Notes: a model not told the origin generated them from the letters alone. DNA of 62,018 nt from Paracidovorax konjaci (GCF_900112675.1 NZ_FOMQ01000020.1:1-62018), one strand, 5' to 3'. Numbered from the stretch's first letter, positions 24,851 through 34,481 are shown. Numbers and translations are program-made.

Positions 24851-25825
24851 ATGACTGAGCCTACGCTGAACTACGTACATTGCCCCGGTGCCGCGGCGAA
24901 CCCGACGGCCCCTTCCGGAGGCGGCGATAGCGGGCACCGCATGGCGTATTGGGAGTGGAACGGCACCGGCGACCCCGCCCATCCGCACGTGGTGGTCTGC
25001 GTGCACGGGCTCACGCGCCAGGGCCGAGACTTCGACGTGCTGGCCCGCAGGCTCTCGCGGCATGCGCGCGTCGTCTGCCCGGACGTGGCGGGCCGCGGTC
25101 ACAGCGACTGGCTGGCCGATCCCGCCTGCTACCAGGTGCCCGTGTACGCGGGCGACATGCTCGCGTTGCTGCACCACCTGCATGCACAGGCGCCGCTGCG
25201 CACCCTCGACTGGGTGGGCACCAGCATGGGAGGGCTCATCGGCATGGCCCTGTGCGGGCAGCCCGATCTGCCTCTGCCCGTGCCGGTGCGCCGGCTGGTC
25301 CTGAACGACGTGGGACCGGCCCTGGAGTGGGCGGCCCTGCAGCGCATCGGGCAGTACGTCGGCAAGGTGGTGCGCTTCGGCAGCGCCGCCGCCGCCGTGG
25401 AGGCGCTGCGGGTCATCTCCGCGGGGTTCGGCCCGCACACGCCGCAGGAATGGCTGGCGCTGTCCGAGCCGATGCTGCGCCCGCTGCCCGGCGGCGCATG
25501 CCGCCTGCATTACGACCCGGCCATCGCCGAAGCCTTCCGCAGCCTCACGCCCGAGATCGCGCGCGCCGCGGACGAACGCCTGTGGCAGCTCTACGACCAC
25601 ATCCGCGCGCGCACGCTGGTCCTGCGCGGTGCCGACTCCGATTTGCTGGTGCCCGCCACGGTGCAGGCCATGGCGCAGCGCGGCCCGTGCGCCCGCGTGG
25701 TCGAATGGCCTGGAGTAGGGCATGCGCCCACGCTGGTCGCCTCGGGGCAGGTGGACGTGGTGGATCAATTCCTTTTCGGCGAGCCGGCGCAGGACGTGGC
25801 GCACGCCGAAGGGGTGAGCGCATGA
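24851..25825 (+). CDS. Alpha/beta hydrolase
   Basis: A 324-residue hydrolase of the alpha/beta fold. The oxyanion region is VVVCVHGLTRQGRDFD, the nucleophile elbow is WVGTSMGGLIGM (Gly-x-Ser-x-Gly), an acid residue lies in VLRGADSDLL, and the His is in WPGVGHAPTL. The closest relatives are haloperoxidase/esterase-type proteins, and no substrate can be named. Its TGA overlaps the ATG of relA by four bases (ATGA), so the two genes are translationally coupled, which is an unusual partner for relA. Confidence 0.85.
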   Translation: MTEPTLNYVHCPGAAANPTAPSGGGDSGHRMAYWEWNGTGDPAHPHVVVCVHGLTRQGRDFDVLARRLSRHARVVCPDVAGRGHSDWLADPACYQVPVYAGDMLALLHHLHAQAPLRTLDWVGTSMGGLIGMALCGQPDLPLPVPVRRLVLNDVGPALEWAALQRIGQYVGKVVRFGSAAAAVEALRVISAGFGPHTPQEWLALSEPMLRPLPGGACRLHYDPAIAEAFRSLTPEIARAADERLWQLYDHIRARTLVLRGADSDLLVPATVQAMAQRGPCARVVEWPGVGHAPTLVASGQVDVVDQFLFGEPAQDVAHAEGVSA

Positions 25826-28065
25826 AGACCGTCGCACCGCCCCAGGCGCACGCTTTTCCGGGGCAGGAGGCGCTGCCGCAGCTGATCGCGGCCACCTCGC
25901 TGGCGTTGCCCGAGCAGGCGGGTGCCCTGGTGCGCGCGCGCGCCTTCGCGGAGCCGCTGCTGTCCAGCGAAACGCTGGAAACCGGCGAAAACACGTTTGC
26001 CCATGCCGAAGCCGTGGCGGCCATCCTGAAGGCCATAGGCGGATCGGAGGCCATGCAGGCCGCCAGCTACCTGGTGCATGCGTGCTCCCACCTCAACAAG
26101 CCCGAGGAAGTCATCGCCAAGGCCTTCGGGCAGAACTTTGCCACGCTGGCCGTCGAGACCACCAAGCTCATGCGCGTTCAGCAGCAGGCGCGCGAGGCCC
26201 AATTGGCCGGCCACGCCGTCGACGATCCGGTTACCCAGACAGAGAACGTCCGCAAGATGCTGCTGGCCTTCTCGCGCGACCTGCGCGTGGTCATGCTGCG
26301 CCTGGCCTCGCGGCTGCAGACGCTGCGCTTCTATGCGGCCACCAAGCGGCCCGTCTCGCCCGCCATCGCGCGCGAGGCGCTGCAGGTCTTCGCGCCCCTG
26401 GCGAACCGGCTCGGCATCTGGCAGATGAAGTGGGAACTGGAAGACCTGTCGTTCCGTTTCCTGGAGCCGGACACCTACAAGCAGATCGCGCGGCTGCTCG
26501 ACGAGAAGCGCGCCGAGCGCGAGGTGTACATGGAGCAATTGCGCGGCCGGCTCGAATCCGAGCTGCGTGCCCGCAGCATCAGCGCGAGCGTGCAGGGCCG
26601 GCCCAAGCACATCTACAGCATCGTGAAGAAGATGCGCGGCAAGTCGCTCGATTTCGACCAGGTGTTCGACATCCGCGCGCTGCGCGTGGTGGTGCCGTCG
26701 GTGAAGGACTGCTACGCGGCCCTGTCGTGGGTGCACGAGCATTTCAAGCCCATCGATGCCGAGTTCGACGACTACATCGCCAAGCCCAAGCCCAACGGCT
26801 ACCAGTCGCTGCACACGGTGGTGCGCGACGAGGCCGGCAAGGCCATCGAGATCCAGATCCGCACCCAGGCCATGCACGACCATGCGGAGCACGGCGTTGC
26901 CGCCCACTGGGCCTACAAGGAAGCGGGTACCAAGGGCTACGGCGGCGTGACCGCCAGCAGCGAATACGACGCCAAGATCGCCGTGCTGCGGCAGTTGCTG
27001 GCCTGGGAGCGCGACATGGCCGGCGCGGTGCAGCACCGCGGTCTGTTCGAGGACCGCATCTACGTGCTCACGCCGAACGCCGAAGTCGTGGAGTTGCCGC
27101 AGGGCGCCACGCCGGTGGACTTCGCGTACGCGGTGCACACCAGCCTGGGCCACCGCTGCCGCGGCGCGCGGGTCGATGGTGCGATGGTTCCGCTCAACAC
27201 CGCCCTGCACAACGGGCAGACGGTCGAGATCAGCACCGTGAAGGAAGGCCGGCCGTCCCGCGACTGGCTCAATGCCGAACTGGGCTACCTCACCAGCCAC
27301 CGCGCCCGCGCCAAGGTGCGCGCCTGGTTCAACGCGCAGGCCACGCACGAGACCGTCGCACGGGGCCGCGAGGCCGTCGAGAAGCTGCTGCAGCGGGAGG
27401 GCAAGACGGCCATCCGGCTCGAAGACCTGGCCGTCCAGCTCGGCTTCAAGACGGCCGACGCGCTGTTCGAAGTGGTGGGCAAGGACGAGTTCTCGCTGCG
27501 CACCATCGAGACCCTTTTGCGGCCGCCCGAGCCGGTGCTGCAGCCCGACGACTACCTGCTGCTCAAGAAGGCGCGCACTTCGGAGGCATCGCCCAAGGGG
27601 GGCGTGCTGGTGGTGGGCATCGACTCGCTCATGACGCAGCTGGCCAAATGCTGCCGGCCCGCGCCACCCGATTCCATCCGCGGCTTCGTCACGCGCGGCA
27701 AGGGCGTAAGCGTGCACCGTGCCGACTGCAGCAACTTCCGCGAAATGGCGGCCCGCAATGCCGAGCGCGTGATCGAGGTGGAGTGGGGCGGCGGCCAGGC
27801 GGGCGGGCAGGGCGGCCACGGGCCGGCCGCCGCGGTCTACCCCGTCGATGTCGCCGTGGAAGCCGCGGACCGGCAGGGCTTGCTGCGCGACATTTCCGAA
27901 GTGTTCGCTCGCGAGAAAACGAACGTGATCGGCGTACAGACCCAGTCCGTCAAAGGCACGGCGTGGATGACCTTCACGGTCGAAGTCGCGGATTCCGGCC
28001 GCCTCAACAAGGTGCTGGGCATCGTGGCCTCCGTGCCCGGCGTGCGTTCCGCGCGAAGGCGATAG
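25822..28065 (+). CDS. relA: GTP pyrophosphokinase RelA
   Basis: A 747-residue ppGpp synthetase of the stringent response. The N-terminal region aligns with the HD hydrolase domain, but the HDxxED motif is replaced by HACSHL, so hydrolase activity should be absent, as in RelA. The synthetase domain has RPKHIYSIVKKMRGKSLDFD and YIAKPKPNGYQSLHTVV. The TGS domain (VLTPNAEVVELPQGATPVDF), the zinc-finger/helical region with AKCCRPAPPDSIRGFVTRG and a C-terminal ACT domain follow. It is the second gene of a coupled pair with the hydrolase. tRNA-Val follows 91 bp later. Confidence 0.95.
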   Translation: MKTVAPPQAHAFPGQEALPQLIAATSLALPEQAGALVRARAFAEPLLSSETLETGENTFAHAEAVAAILKAIGGSEAMQAASYLVHACSHLNKPEEVIAKAFGQNFATLAVETTKLMRVQQQAREAQLAGHAVDDPVTQTENVRKMLLAFSRDLRVVMLRLASRLQTLRFYAATKRPVSPAIAREALQVFAPLANRLGIWQMKWELEDLSFRFLEPDTYKQIARLLDEKRAEREVYMEQLRGRLESELRARSISASVQGRPKHIYSIVKKMRGKSLDFDQVFDIRALRVVVPSVKDCYAALSWVHEHFKPIDAEFDDYIAKPKPNGYQSLHTVVRDEAGKAIEIQIRTQAMHDHAEHGVAAHWAYKEAGTKGYGGVTASSEYDAKIAVLRQLLAWERDMAGAVQHRGLFEDRIYVLTPNAEVVELPQGATPVDFAYAVHTSLGHRCRGARVDGAMVPLNTALHNGQTVEISTVKEGRPSRDWLNAELGYLTSHRARAKVRAWFNAQATHETVARGREAVEKLLQREGKTAIRLEDLAVQLGFKTADALFEVVGKDEFSLRTIETLLRPPEPVLQPDDYLLLKKARTSEASPKGGVLVVGIDSLMTQLAKCCRPAPPDSIRGFVTRGKGVSVHRADCSNFREMAARNAERVIEVEWGGGQAGGQGGHGPAAAVYPVDVAVEAADRQGLLRDISEVFAREKTNVIGVQTQSVKGTAWMTFTVEVADSGRLNKVLGIVASVPGVRSARRR

Positions 28066-28130
28066 ACGGGCGATCCGCAGTGAATGTGCACGTTGTGCGT
28101 GGTTTGCCCGGAAGCCCTGTTTTTTACTGC

Positions 28131-28136
28131 TACAAT
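28131..28136 (+). promoter_or_regulatory. -10 box of tRNA-Val(GAC)
   Basis: TACAAT 20 bp before the mature tRNA 5' end. A poor -35 match (TTGCCC at 28104) lies 21 bp upstream. Confidence 0.45.
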
Positions 28137-28156
28137 CTCGCTTCTCGAATACACAC

Positions 28157-28233
28157 AGGCGCGTAGCTCAGCTGGTTAGAGCACCACCTTGACATGGTGG
28201 GGGTCGTTGGTTCGAGTCCAATCGCGCCTACCA
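28157..28233 (+). tRNA. tRNA-Val(GAC)
   Basis: A 77-nt cloverleaf: acceptor AGGCGCG/CGCGCCT, D-arm with AGCTGGTTAGAGC, anticodon arm CCACC-TTGACAT-GGTGG (anticodon GAC), T-arm with GGTTCGAGTCC, and an encoded CCA. A perfect terminator hairpin follows 17 bp later. Confidence 0.96.
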
Positions 28234-28248
28234 ACTAACCATTGGTAC

Positions 28249-28290
28249 AAAGCCTTCCAGACCATCGGTCTGGAAGGCTTTTTCTTTTGC
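28249..28290 (+). terminator. Terminator after tRNA-Val(GAC)
   Basis: A 13-bp perfect stem (AGCCTTCCAGACC, 28251-28263, with 28267-28279), loop ATC, followed by TTTTTCTTTT. Confidence 0.9.
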
Positions 28291-28478
28291 TGGCCATTCG
28301 CAGTATGCAGATCGGGTTCCGGATTTCAAAGGCACAGGCATGGCACGGCCTGTGCAGCCCGGCCATCGCCGGTATCGCCGCGAATGCGAGAAAAGTGGTG
28401 TTGGATTACATGCCGGGGAAAACCGCGAACCTACGATGCGGGGCTACTCAACCATCGGCTGAATGCTCGCTATCCGCC

Positions 28479-29705
28479 ATGACCAGACGCTCCATTCCTC
28501 CGCTCGTCGCCTCCGTGCTCTCCCTGGCATTCGCCACGGCATGGGCGCAGCCGGCACCTACTTCCGAATGCAAGCCGCTGGAATCGAAGGCGGCCAACGC
28601 TTCGTCGCAGCAGCCAGCCTTCGCAGGGCAGACACGCGCTTGCCCTGCTGCCAAGAGCGCAGCGCTCAAGGTGACCGTGCTGGCGACAGGCTTGGTCAAG
28701 CCATGGTCGGTGGAGCCCCTGCCAGACGGCGCCTTGCTGGTCACGGAGAAGCCCGGCCGCTTGAGGGTGGTGTCCAGCGACGGAAAGCTCGGTGCGCCGA
28801 TCGCTGGCCTGCCGCCCGTCGATGCGCGCGGGCAGGGCGGGTTGCTGGATGTGGAACTGAGTCCGCAGTTCGCTTCGGACCGCACGATCTACTGGAGCTT
28901 CTCGGAGCCGCGCCAGGGTGGCAATGGCACCAGTGTGGCGAGGGGTGTGTTGTCCCAGGACCGCACACGCCTCGAGCAGGTCAGCGTGATCCTGCGCACC
29001 ATGCCCACGTACGACGGCGACAAGCACTACGGCTCGCGCCTTGCGTTCGGCCCCGACGGCATGCTCTATGTGACCACCGGGGAGCGTTCCGACCGCGCCA
29101 CCAGGCCGCAGGCGCAGCAATTGGACAGCCACCTGGGCAAGGTGCTCCGGATCCGGCCCGATGGCAGTGTTCCTGAAGACAACCCGTTCGTCGGCCGTGC
29201 TGGCGCCTTGCCGGAGATCTGGTCCATCGGGCAGCGCAATGTGCAGGCCGCCGCGTTCGATCCGAAAGGCGGGCTGTGGGTGGTCGAGATGGGCACCCAG
29301 GGTGGCGACGAATTGAATTTCATCGAGAAGGGCAAGAACTACGGCTGGCCGCTGATCGCCTACGGTGAAGAGTACTCCGGCCGACCCATCGGCGAAGGAG
29401 CCACGGCGCGCGAAGGCCTGACGCAGCCTGTCTACTACTGGGATCCCGTGATTGCCCCATCGGGCGCGCAGTGGTACACGGGCAGCGCCTTCCCGGCGTG
29501 GAAAGGAAACCTTTTCGTGGGCGGCATGAAGAAGACGGCGCTGGTTCGCCTGGTGCTCGAAAACCAGCGCGTTGTCGGTGAAGAGTGGCTGTTGGCAGAC
29601 CGCGGCAAACGTGTGCGGGACGTTCGCCAGGGCCCGGATGGCGCGCTGTACATCGTGACCGACGAGGAAAAGGGTGAACTCTGGAAGGTCGCACCCGGCA
29701 CCTGA
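28479..29705 (+). CDS. PQQ-dependent sugar dehydrogenase (Asd/YliI type)
   Basis: A 408-residue periplasmic protein. The signal peptide is MTRRSIPPLVASVLSLAFAT, with cleavage after AWA. The beta-propeller of soluble aldose dehydrogenases follows: GLVKPWSVEPLPDGALLVTE, GQGGLLDVELSPQF, the metal/PQQ region YGSRLAFGPDGMLYVTTGER, IWSIGQRNVQAAAFDP, and GGDELNFIEKGKNYGWPLI. It oxidises aldose sugars outside the cytoplasm and passes electrons to the respiratory chain. The ATG at 28479 is the one that gives the signal peptide. An upstream extension through the tRNA terminator is not plausible. Single gene. Confidence 0.9.
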   Translation: MTRRSIPPLVASVLSLAFATAWAQPAPTSECKPLESKAANASSQQPAFAGQTRACPAAKSAALKVTVLATGLVKPWSVEPLPDGALLVTEKPGRLRVVSSDGKLGAPIAGLPPVDARGQGGLLDVELSPQFASDRTIYWSFSEPRQGGNGTSVARGVLSQDRTRLEQVSVILRTMPTYDGDKHYGSRLAFGPDGMLYVTTGERSDRATRPQAQQLDSHLGKVLRIRPDGSVPEDNPFVGRAGALPEIWSIGQRNVQAAAFDPKGGLWVVEMGTQGGDELNFIEKGKNYGWPLIAYGEEYSGRPIGEGATAREGLTQPVYYWDPVIAPSGAQWYTGSAFPAWKGNLFVGGMKKTALVRLVLENQRVVGEEWLLADRGKRVRDVRQGPDGALYIVTDEEKGELWKVAPGT

Positions 29706-29804
29706 CTGCCATGCGCTGCAGCGCGCACCCCGCAGGGGCGGGCTTCGCCGGCATGGGCCGCTTGCTGCGTCCAGGGGTGCGAGCGGCAACCGGATGCAGT
29801 TCTC

Positions 29805-30374
29805 TCAGGCGGCAGCCTGGAGATGCTCGAACAGGATCAAAGCCCCGATTCCCATGAGCAGCAGGCCCCCCAGGCCTTCCGCCCAGCGACCCACGACGGC
29901 CCCGAGAAAGCGGCCCACCATGACGCCGAGCGTCACCATGTTGAAGGTGGCCAGGCCGATCGCCAGGGCCACGGTGACGATATTGACGTCCAGAAAGGCA
30001 AGCCCCACGCCCACCGCCATGGCATCGACGCTGGTGGCAAATCCGGTGACGACCAAAAGCCAGAAGCCGTGGCGCGTGGGCTTCTCTGTCGATTCCTCCG
30101 AGTTTCTCAGGGAGCCCGCCAGCATATGTCCGCCCAGGCACAAGAGCAGGACGAATGCGATCCAGTGGTCCCAGGCCTTGACGTAGTCCGACGCTGCGGA
30201 TCCCAAGGCCCAGCCGACGATGGGTGTGATCGCTTCGATGGCACCGAAGATGGCCCCGGTGCGAAGAGCCTCGGACCAGCGGGGCTTGAGGAGCGCGGTT
30301 CCCTTGCCGACGGCGGCGGCAAAGGCGTCGGTGGACATGGCGAAGGCCAACACCGAAATGGCGGCGAGATTCAT
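29805..30374 (-). CDS. mntP: Manganese efflux pump MntP
   Basis: A 189-residue inner membrane protein with six helices. The two repeats each carry the Asp-containing motif of the family: [16 protein letters not shown] near the N-terminus and [18 protein letters not shown] in the second half. MntP exports Mn(II). The ATG at 30374 gives [14 protein letters not shown], the normal family start. A yybP-ykoY type manganese riboswitch lies upstream on the same strand, so expression should rise when manganese is high. The importer MntH is encoded 4.4 kb away at 34759. Confidence 0.93.
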   Translation of the reverse strand: MNLAAISVLAFAMSTDAFAAAVGKGTALLKPRWSEALRTGAIFGAIEAITPIVGWALGSAASDYVKAWDHWIAFVLLLCLGGHMLAGSLRNSEESTEKPTRHGFWLLVVTGFATSVDAMAVGVGLAFLDVNIVTVALAIGLATFNMVTLGVMVGRFLGAVVGRWAEGLGGLLLMGIGALILFEHLQAAA

Positions 30375-30439
30375 GTGGAGCAACTTTTGATCGGCCGGGC
30401 GTGAGCGCAACGGCATACCACCGCTGCCCGACCTGCGTC

Positions 30440-30560
30440 GCGATGGAATGCCGATGGTCTCGCCAACCGAAAAACGGATGCCGGCGCCACGGCATGGAAG
30501 ATGCCGAGTGTGTTGACGCAGGCGCCTTCACACAGTGGAAGGCAGGCTACTCCCCAAGGG
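30440..30560 (-). ncRNA. yybP-ykoY manganese riboswitch
   Basis: On the minus strand the conserved 5' block CCTTGGGGAGTAGCCTGCC (30559-30541) and the 3' block TTGGCGAGACCATCGGCAT (30466-30448) are in the order and spacing of yybP-ykoY RNAs, with a variable GC-rich arm between them. GGGGAGTAG and GCGAGACC are the parts that form the metal pocket. It ends about 70 nt before mntP, the same arrangement as in E. coli mntP. Confidence 0.8.
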
Positions 30561-30719
30561 AGGCGCGATTTTAGAGCGGTGCTCGAGCAATCGTGTCGAT
30601 ACCCCCACCATGCCCAGAGGCTTCCAGCGCCGTCCTGCGCATCGCGGAAGGGATGGGCAAGCCCTCCGGGCGCTGCCCAGGCCGCTCACCCGTCGCAGCA
30701 GGGTGCCGCGGTGGATCCA

Positions 30720-30908
30720 TCACTCTCGCTGGTCGGGCGAAGGTGGTGCTCCGCCCGGGTCTCGGTCCGGCGAAGGCCCCTTGTGTGCGGGAGCGGGCCC
30801 ATCCGGCGTGTCGATGCGCGTGCGGTCGTCCGTTTCCACGAAGGCAGGGCTGGGCCGATCGGGGTCTTTGCGGGGTTTGCCGTCAGGGGAATCGAGCTGG
30901 GTGACCAT
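30720..30908 (-). CDS. Small hypothetical protein
   Basis: A 62-residue hydrophilic protein (starting MVTQLDSPDGKPRKD), rich in Pro, Asp, Gly and Arg, with no helix-forming pattern, so probably disordered. A good ribosome binding site (AAAGGA, 30921-30916 on the minus strand) precedes the ATG at 30908. That is the main support for it being real. No family recognised. It is upstream of the mntP riboswitch and downstream of the PfpI-like gene, all on the minus strand. Confidence 0.45.
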   Translation of the reverse strand: MVTQLDSPDGKPRKDPDRPSPAFVETDDRTRIDTPDGPAPAHKGPSPDRDPGGAPPSPDQRE

Positions 30909-31000
30909 GGTGAATCCTTTCTCGGTGGCTGGATTGCATCTACGGCGGGCTGCCCATGCACGCGTAAAAAGTGCGAATGGACGGATGCCCGCGGTGGCGG

Positions 31001-31579
31001 TTATCTGCCTTGCGCGCCCTGGGCGGGGGAAGGTGCTTGCTGGAGCGTCTTCAGGATCTGTTCATTGAACCGTGGGATGTCGTCGGGCTTGCGGCTGCTG
31101 ATCCATTGCCCTTCGGCATGGACTGGTTCATCGACCCACTGCGCGCCCGCATTGCGCAGGTCGGCCGCGAGGCTCGGCCAGCTGGTGAGGGTCTTGCCCT
31201 TGACGAGGCCCGCGTCGATCAGCAGCCAGGCGCCGTGGCAGATCACGGCCACGGGCTTGCCCGCCCGATCCACCGCCTGTACGAATGCCTGGGCTTTCTT
31301 GTCGGTGCGCAGTGCGTCGGCATTCACGACGCCACCGGGCAATACGACTGCATCGAAGGCATCGGCCGAGGCATCGTCCAGGGTCTGATCGACATCGAAC
31401 CGATCGGCTTTGTCGACATGGTTGAAGCCTTGCACCTGTCCGGGCTTCGGCGCCAGGATCTGCGCATCGAAACCTGCGTTGCGCAACGCATCGCGCGGAC
31501 CGGTCAATTCGACTTGCTCGAAGCCATCGGTGACGAGCAGCGCCACGCGGCGCCGGGTAGAAGAAGAGGAGGAAGACAT
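31001..31579 (-). CDS. DJ-1/PfpI family protein
   Basis: A 192-residue class I glutamine amidotransferase-like protein. The family core is VALLVTDGFEQVELTGPRDAL (with the conserved Glu), FDAVVLPGGVVNADALR, and the nucleophile elbow AVICHGAWLLIDAG with the catalytic Cys followed by His. Members act as stress-protective deglycase/glyoxalase-like enzymes or chaperones. The N-terminus is a run of serines. It is a single gene, probably read with the small gene at 30720. Confidence 0.88.
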   Translation of the reverse strand: MSSSSSSTRRRVALLVTDGFEQVELTGPRDALRNAGFDAQILAPKPGQVQGFNHVDKADRFDVDQTLDDASADAFDAVVLPGGVVNADALRTDKKAQAFVQAVDRAGKPVAVICHGAWLLIDAGLVKGKTLTSWPSLAADLRNAGAQWVDEPVHAEGQWISSRKPDDIPRFNEQILKTLQQAPSPAQGAQGR

Positions 31580-31694
31580 GCGGGGAAGCTCCGTGCAGGT
31601 GATTGGAAAGCCACCAATCTAGGCACTGCACGGTGCCGGGGGTGTCGGCCGATGGCGACGATGGGCGTGGGGCGGGGAGGGCCGCGCTGCCGCG

Positions 31695-32189
31695 TTATTT
31701 CTTGCGGCAGGCCGCGCGGATGAGCTTGCCGGCCGGGTCCCCAGGGATGCCCGCGAAGGTCACAGGCGCTTCGTTTTCCTTGAAGTCGAGCTGCGCGGTC
31801 ATCGGCCCCTGCCAGAGCGGCTCACCGAAGTACTGCAGAGAAAGGTACCAGCCTTTGCGCTGGGCACAGTCGAACAGGGCCACGCCGCGGTAGGAGCGGT
31901 ACAGGCCTTTGTTGTAGCTGGTGCGCAGGGAACTGCGCGAGACACGCAGATCGACGGTGATCTGGTTCTGCCACTGCTGGGCTGTGGGATTGATCTGGAC
32001 GATGTCTCCGTCCGGCACTTCAGGGAACCCGTGGATCGTGAGCCATTCCTCGTGGCGGGCTGCGGCGGGCGTTCCGTCCGGGGCTGCAACGCCCGCGGCC
32101 GCGGCCGCAGGGGCAGCCGGCTGCGGTTGTGCCGGGCTGGCCAGCAGTACGGCAGCAGACCACAGGGCGGCGCGGGCGAGGGGGGGCAC
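31695..32189 (-). CDS. Exported protein, surface-adhesin E-like
   Basis: A 164-residue exported protein if translation starts at GTG 32189, which has GGAG at the right distance and gives a signal peptide (PPLARAALWSAAVLLASP). A GTG at 32228 in frame is the longer alternative. After a Pro/Ala linker the domain has EEWLTIHG, VQINPTAQQW, YNKGLYRSYRGVALFDC and a final Cys in RAACRKK. The pattern resembles small surface-adhesin E-like proteins common in Burkholderiales, and the two Cys could form a disulfide. The function is unknown and the family call is tentative. Confidence 0.6.
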   Translation of the reverse strand: MPPLARAALWSAAVLLASPAQPQPAAPAAAAAGVAAPDGTPAAARHEEWLTIHGFPEVPDGDIVQINPTAQQWQNQITVDLRVSRSSLRTSYNKGLYRSYRGVALFDCAQRKGWYLSLQYFGEPLWQGPMTAQLDFKENEAPVTFAGIPGDPAGKLIRAACRKK

Positions 32190-32413
32190 GTAAGCTCCGA
32201 GAGGGGGCCGGTGAGAAGGAAATGGCACGGTACATCTTAGGCCATTTGCCCCGACATGCCGTCTCGCGGAATGCTCCCAAAGTGACGCCGGCGCGGCGTC
32301 AGGGTATTCCTTCGCGGCACGGCCGTGGGCCGCTCCCTAGAATCGGACGCACTGCCATAACAAAAAATCCAGGACGCCATTCATCCCTGGCCCATGTGTT
32401 CAAGGAGCCCGCC

Positions 32414-32953
32414 GTGTCAGATGCCCCCTCCGATTCCCCGCCACCCAGCGCACAGCAGCGCATCGTCAAGAAGTATCCGAACCGCCGGCTCTACGACACC
32501 TCCACCTCCACCTACATCACGCTCGCTGAGGTCAAGCAGCTCGTCATCGACGGCGAAGAAGTGGTGGTGCGCGATGCCAAGACCAGCGAAGACCTGACGC
32601 GCAGCATCCTGTTGCAGATCATCCTGGAAGAGGAGGCCGGCGGCGCGCCGATGTTCACCGAGGCGGTGCTGGCCAACATCATCCGCTTCTACGGCCACGC
32701 CATGCAGGGCTTCATGGGGGCCTATCTGGAGAAGAACGTGCAGATGTTCTCCGACTTCCAGGCCCGCATGGCCGAGCAATCGCAGGGGTTCACGCCCGAG
32801 ATGTGGACCCAGTTCATGAGCCCGCAGTCGCCGCTCTACCAGGGCATGATGGGCCAGTACCGCGAGCAGTCCCAGGCGATGTTCACGCAGATGCAGGAGC
32901 AGATGCAAAAGCAGACCGAGCAGATGCTGGGCGCCTTCGGCATCAAGCGCTGA
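32414..32953 (+). CDS. phaR: Polyhydroxyalkanoate synthesis repressor PhaR
   Basis: A 179-residue regulator that binds polyhydroxybutyrate granules and phasin promoters. The N-terminal DNA-binding block RIVKKYPNRRLYDTSTSTYI, followed by EVKQLVIDGEEVVVRDAKTSEDLT, is diagnostic. The C-terminal half is Met/Gln-rich and helical, as expected for granule binding. The start is the GTG at 32414 because AAGGAG (32402-32407) sits 6 bp before it. Longer frames starting upstream lack homology. hbdH in the same window belongs to the same storage polymer metabolism. Confidence 0.92.
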   Translation: MSDAPSDSPPPSAQQRIVKKYPNRRLYDTSTSTYITLAEVKQLVIDGEEVVVRDAKTSEDLTRSILLQIILEEEAGGAPMFTEAVLANIIRFYGHAMQGFMGAYLEKNVQMFSDFQARMAEQSQGFTPEMWTQFMSPQSPLYQGMMGQYREQSQAMFTQMQEQMQKQTEQMLGAFGIKR

Positions 32954-33055
32954 CAGGCATTGGTGCAATGCTGCGGCGCTGCCTCCGTAGCCCTCGCCTG
33001 ACGGCAGAACCGCTGGGTGCGGATGGCCTCCCGGGGGCCTGGCGGCCGGAACTGG

Positions 33056-33061
33056 GACAAT
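33056..33061 (+). promoter_or_regulatory. -10-like box 6 nt before rimO start
   Basis: GACAAT, then ACGGGG and the ATG at 33068. Same leaderless-type layout as ispD and uvrC. Confidence 0.35.
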
Positions 33062-33067
33062 ACGGGG

Positions 33068-34459
33068 ATGAGCGACGTTCTCTCCCCCACGAAAACACCC
33101 AAAGTCGGATTTGTGTCCCTCGGCTGCCCGAAGGCACTCACGGATTCCGAACTGATCCTGACCCAACTGAGCGCCGAGGGCTACCAGACCTCCAAGACGT
33201 TCGAAGGCGCTGACCTCGTCATCGTCAACACCTGCGGCTTCATCGACGATGCCGTCAAGGAAAGCCTCGACACCATCGGCGAGGCCCTGGCCGAAAACGG
33301 CAAGGTGATCGTCACGGGCTGCCTGGGCGCCCGTGCGGCCGAAGGCGGCGGCAACCTCGTGCGCCAGATGCACCCCAGCGTGCTGGCGGTGACTGGCCCC
33401 CATGCCACGCAGGAGGTGATGGATGCCGTGCACCAGAACCTCCCGAAGCCGCACGACCCGTTCATCGATCTCGTGCCCGGCGGTTTCGGCGTGGCGGGCC
33501 TCAAGCTCACGCCCAAGCACTACGCGTACCTGAAGATCAGCGAAGGCTGCAACCACCGCTGCACGTTTTGCATCATCCCGTCGATGCGCGGCGACCTCGT
33601 CTCGCGCCCGATCGGAGACGTGCTGAACGAGGCGAAGGCGCTGTTCGAAGGCGGTGTGAAGGAGTTGCTGGTGATCAGCCAGGACACCTCCGCCTACGGC
33701 GTTGATGTGAAGTACCGCACGGGTTTCTGGGACGGCAAGCCCGTGAAGACGCGCATGCTGGAGCTGGTGCAGACGCTGGGCGAGATCGCCGAGCCCTACG
33801 GCGCCTGGGTGCGCCTGCACTACGTGTATCCGTACCCCAGCGTGGACGAGGCCATCCCGCTGATGGCGACGGGCAGGATCCTGCCGTACCTCGACGTGCC
33901 CTTCCAGCACAGCCACCCGGATGTGCTGAAGCGCATGAAGCGCCCCGCCAGCGGCGAACGCAATCTGGAGCGCATCCATCGCTGGCGCGAGGCCTGCCCC
34001 GAACTGGTGATCCGCAGCACGTTCATCGCGGGCTTTCCGGGCGAGACCGAAGAAGAATTCCAGCACCTGCTCGACTTCGTGCGCGAAGCGCAGATCGACC
34101 GGGCCGGCTGCTTTGCCTACAGCGACGTGAACGGCGCGGTGGCCAACGAACTGCCGGGCATGCTGCCCATGGAGGTGCGCGAGGACCGCCGCGCGCGCTT
34201 CATGGCCGTGGCCGAAGAGGTGTCCATCGCCAAGCTGCGCCGCCGCGTGGGCGCCACCATGCAGGTGCTGGTGGACCATGCACCGGCCCTGGGGCGCAAG
34301 GGCGGCACCGGCCGCAGCTATGCCGACGCGCCCGAGATCGACGGCGTGGTGCATCTGCTGCCGCCCGAGAAGATCAGCAAGCAGCTCAAGGTGGGCGAAT
34401 TCACGCGGGCGCAGATCGTCGGCGTGCAGGGCCACGACCTGGTGGCGCGGCCGATCTAG
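33068..34459 (+). CDS. rimO: Ribosomal protein S12 methylthiotransferase RimO
   Basis: A 463-residue radical SAM enzyme that adds a methylthio group to Asp88 of ribosomal protein S12. The N-terminal UPF0004 domain has [16 protein letters not shown] and [11 protein letters not shown], plus VTGCLGARA, with the three Cys for the auxiliary cluster. The radical SAM motif is [17 protein letters not shown] (Cys-x3-Cys-x2-Cys). A TRAM domain forms the C-terminus. Length and order are normal. A hairpin follows 22 bp after the stop. Confidence 0.96.
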   Translation: MSDVLSPTKTPKVGFVSLGCPKALTDSELILTQLSAEGYQTSKTFEGADLVIVNTCGFIDDAVKESLDTIGEALAENGKVIVTGCLGARAAEGGGNLVRQMHPSVLAVTGPHATQEVMDAVHQNLPKPHDPFIDLVPGGFGVAGLKLTPKHYAYLKISEGCNHRCTFCIIPSMRGDLVSRPIGDVLNEAKALFEGGVKELLVISQDTSAYGVDVKYRTGFWDGKPVKTRMLELVQTLGEIAEPYGAWVRLHYVYPYPSVDEAIPLMATGRILPYLDVPFQHSHPDVLKRMKRPASGERNLERIHRWREACPELVIRSTFIAGFPGETEEEFQHLLDFVREAQIDRAGCFAYSDVNGAVANELPGMLPMEVREDRRARFMAVAEEVSIAKLRRRVGATMQVLVDHAPALGRKGGTGRSYADAPEIDGVVHLLPPEKISKQLKVGEFTRAQIVGVQGHDLVARPI

Positions 34460-34481
34460 GCTGACCCCCTGAGTCGCCGTC

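Noticed and set aside
25822-28065. SpoT (bifunctional ppGpp enzyme)
   Set aside because: The HDxxED hydrolase motif is absent (HACSHL instead), so RelA is the better call.
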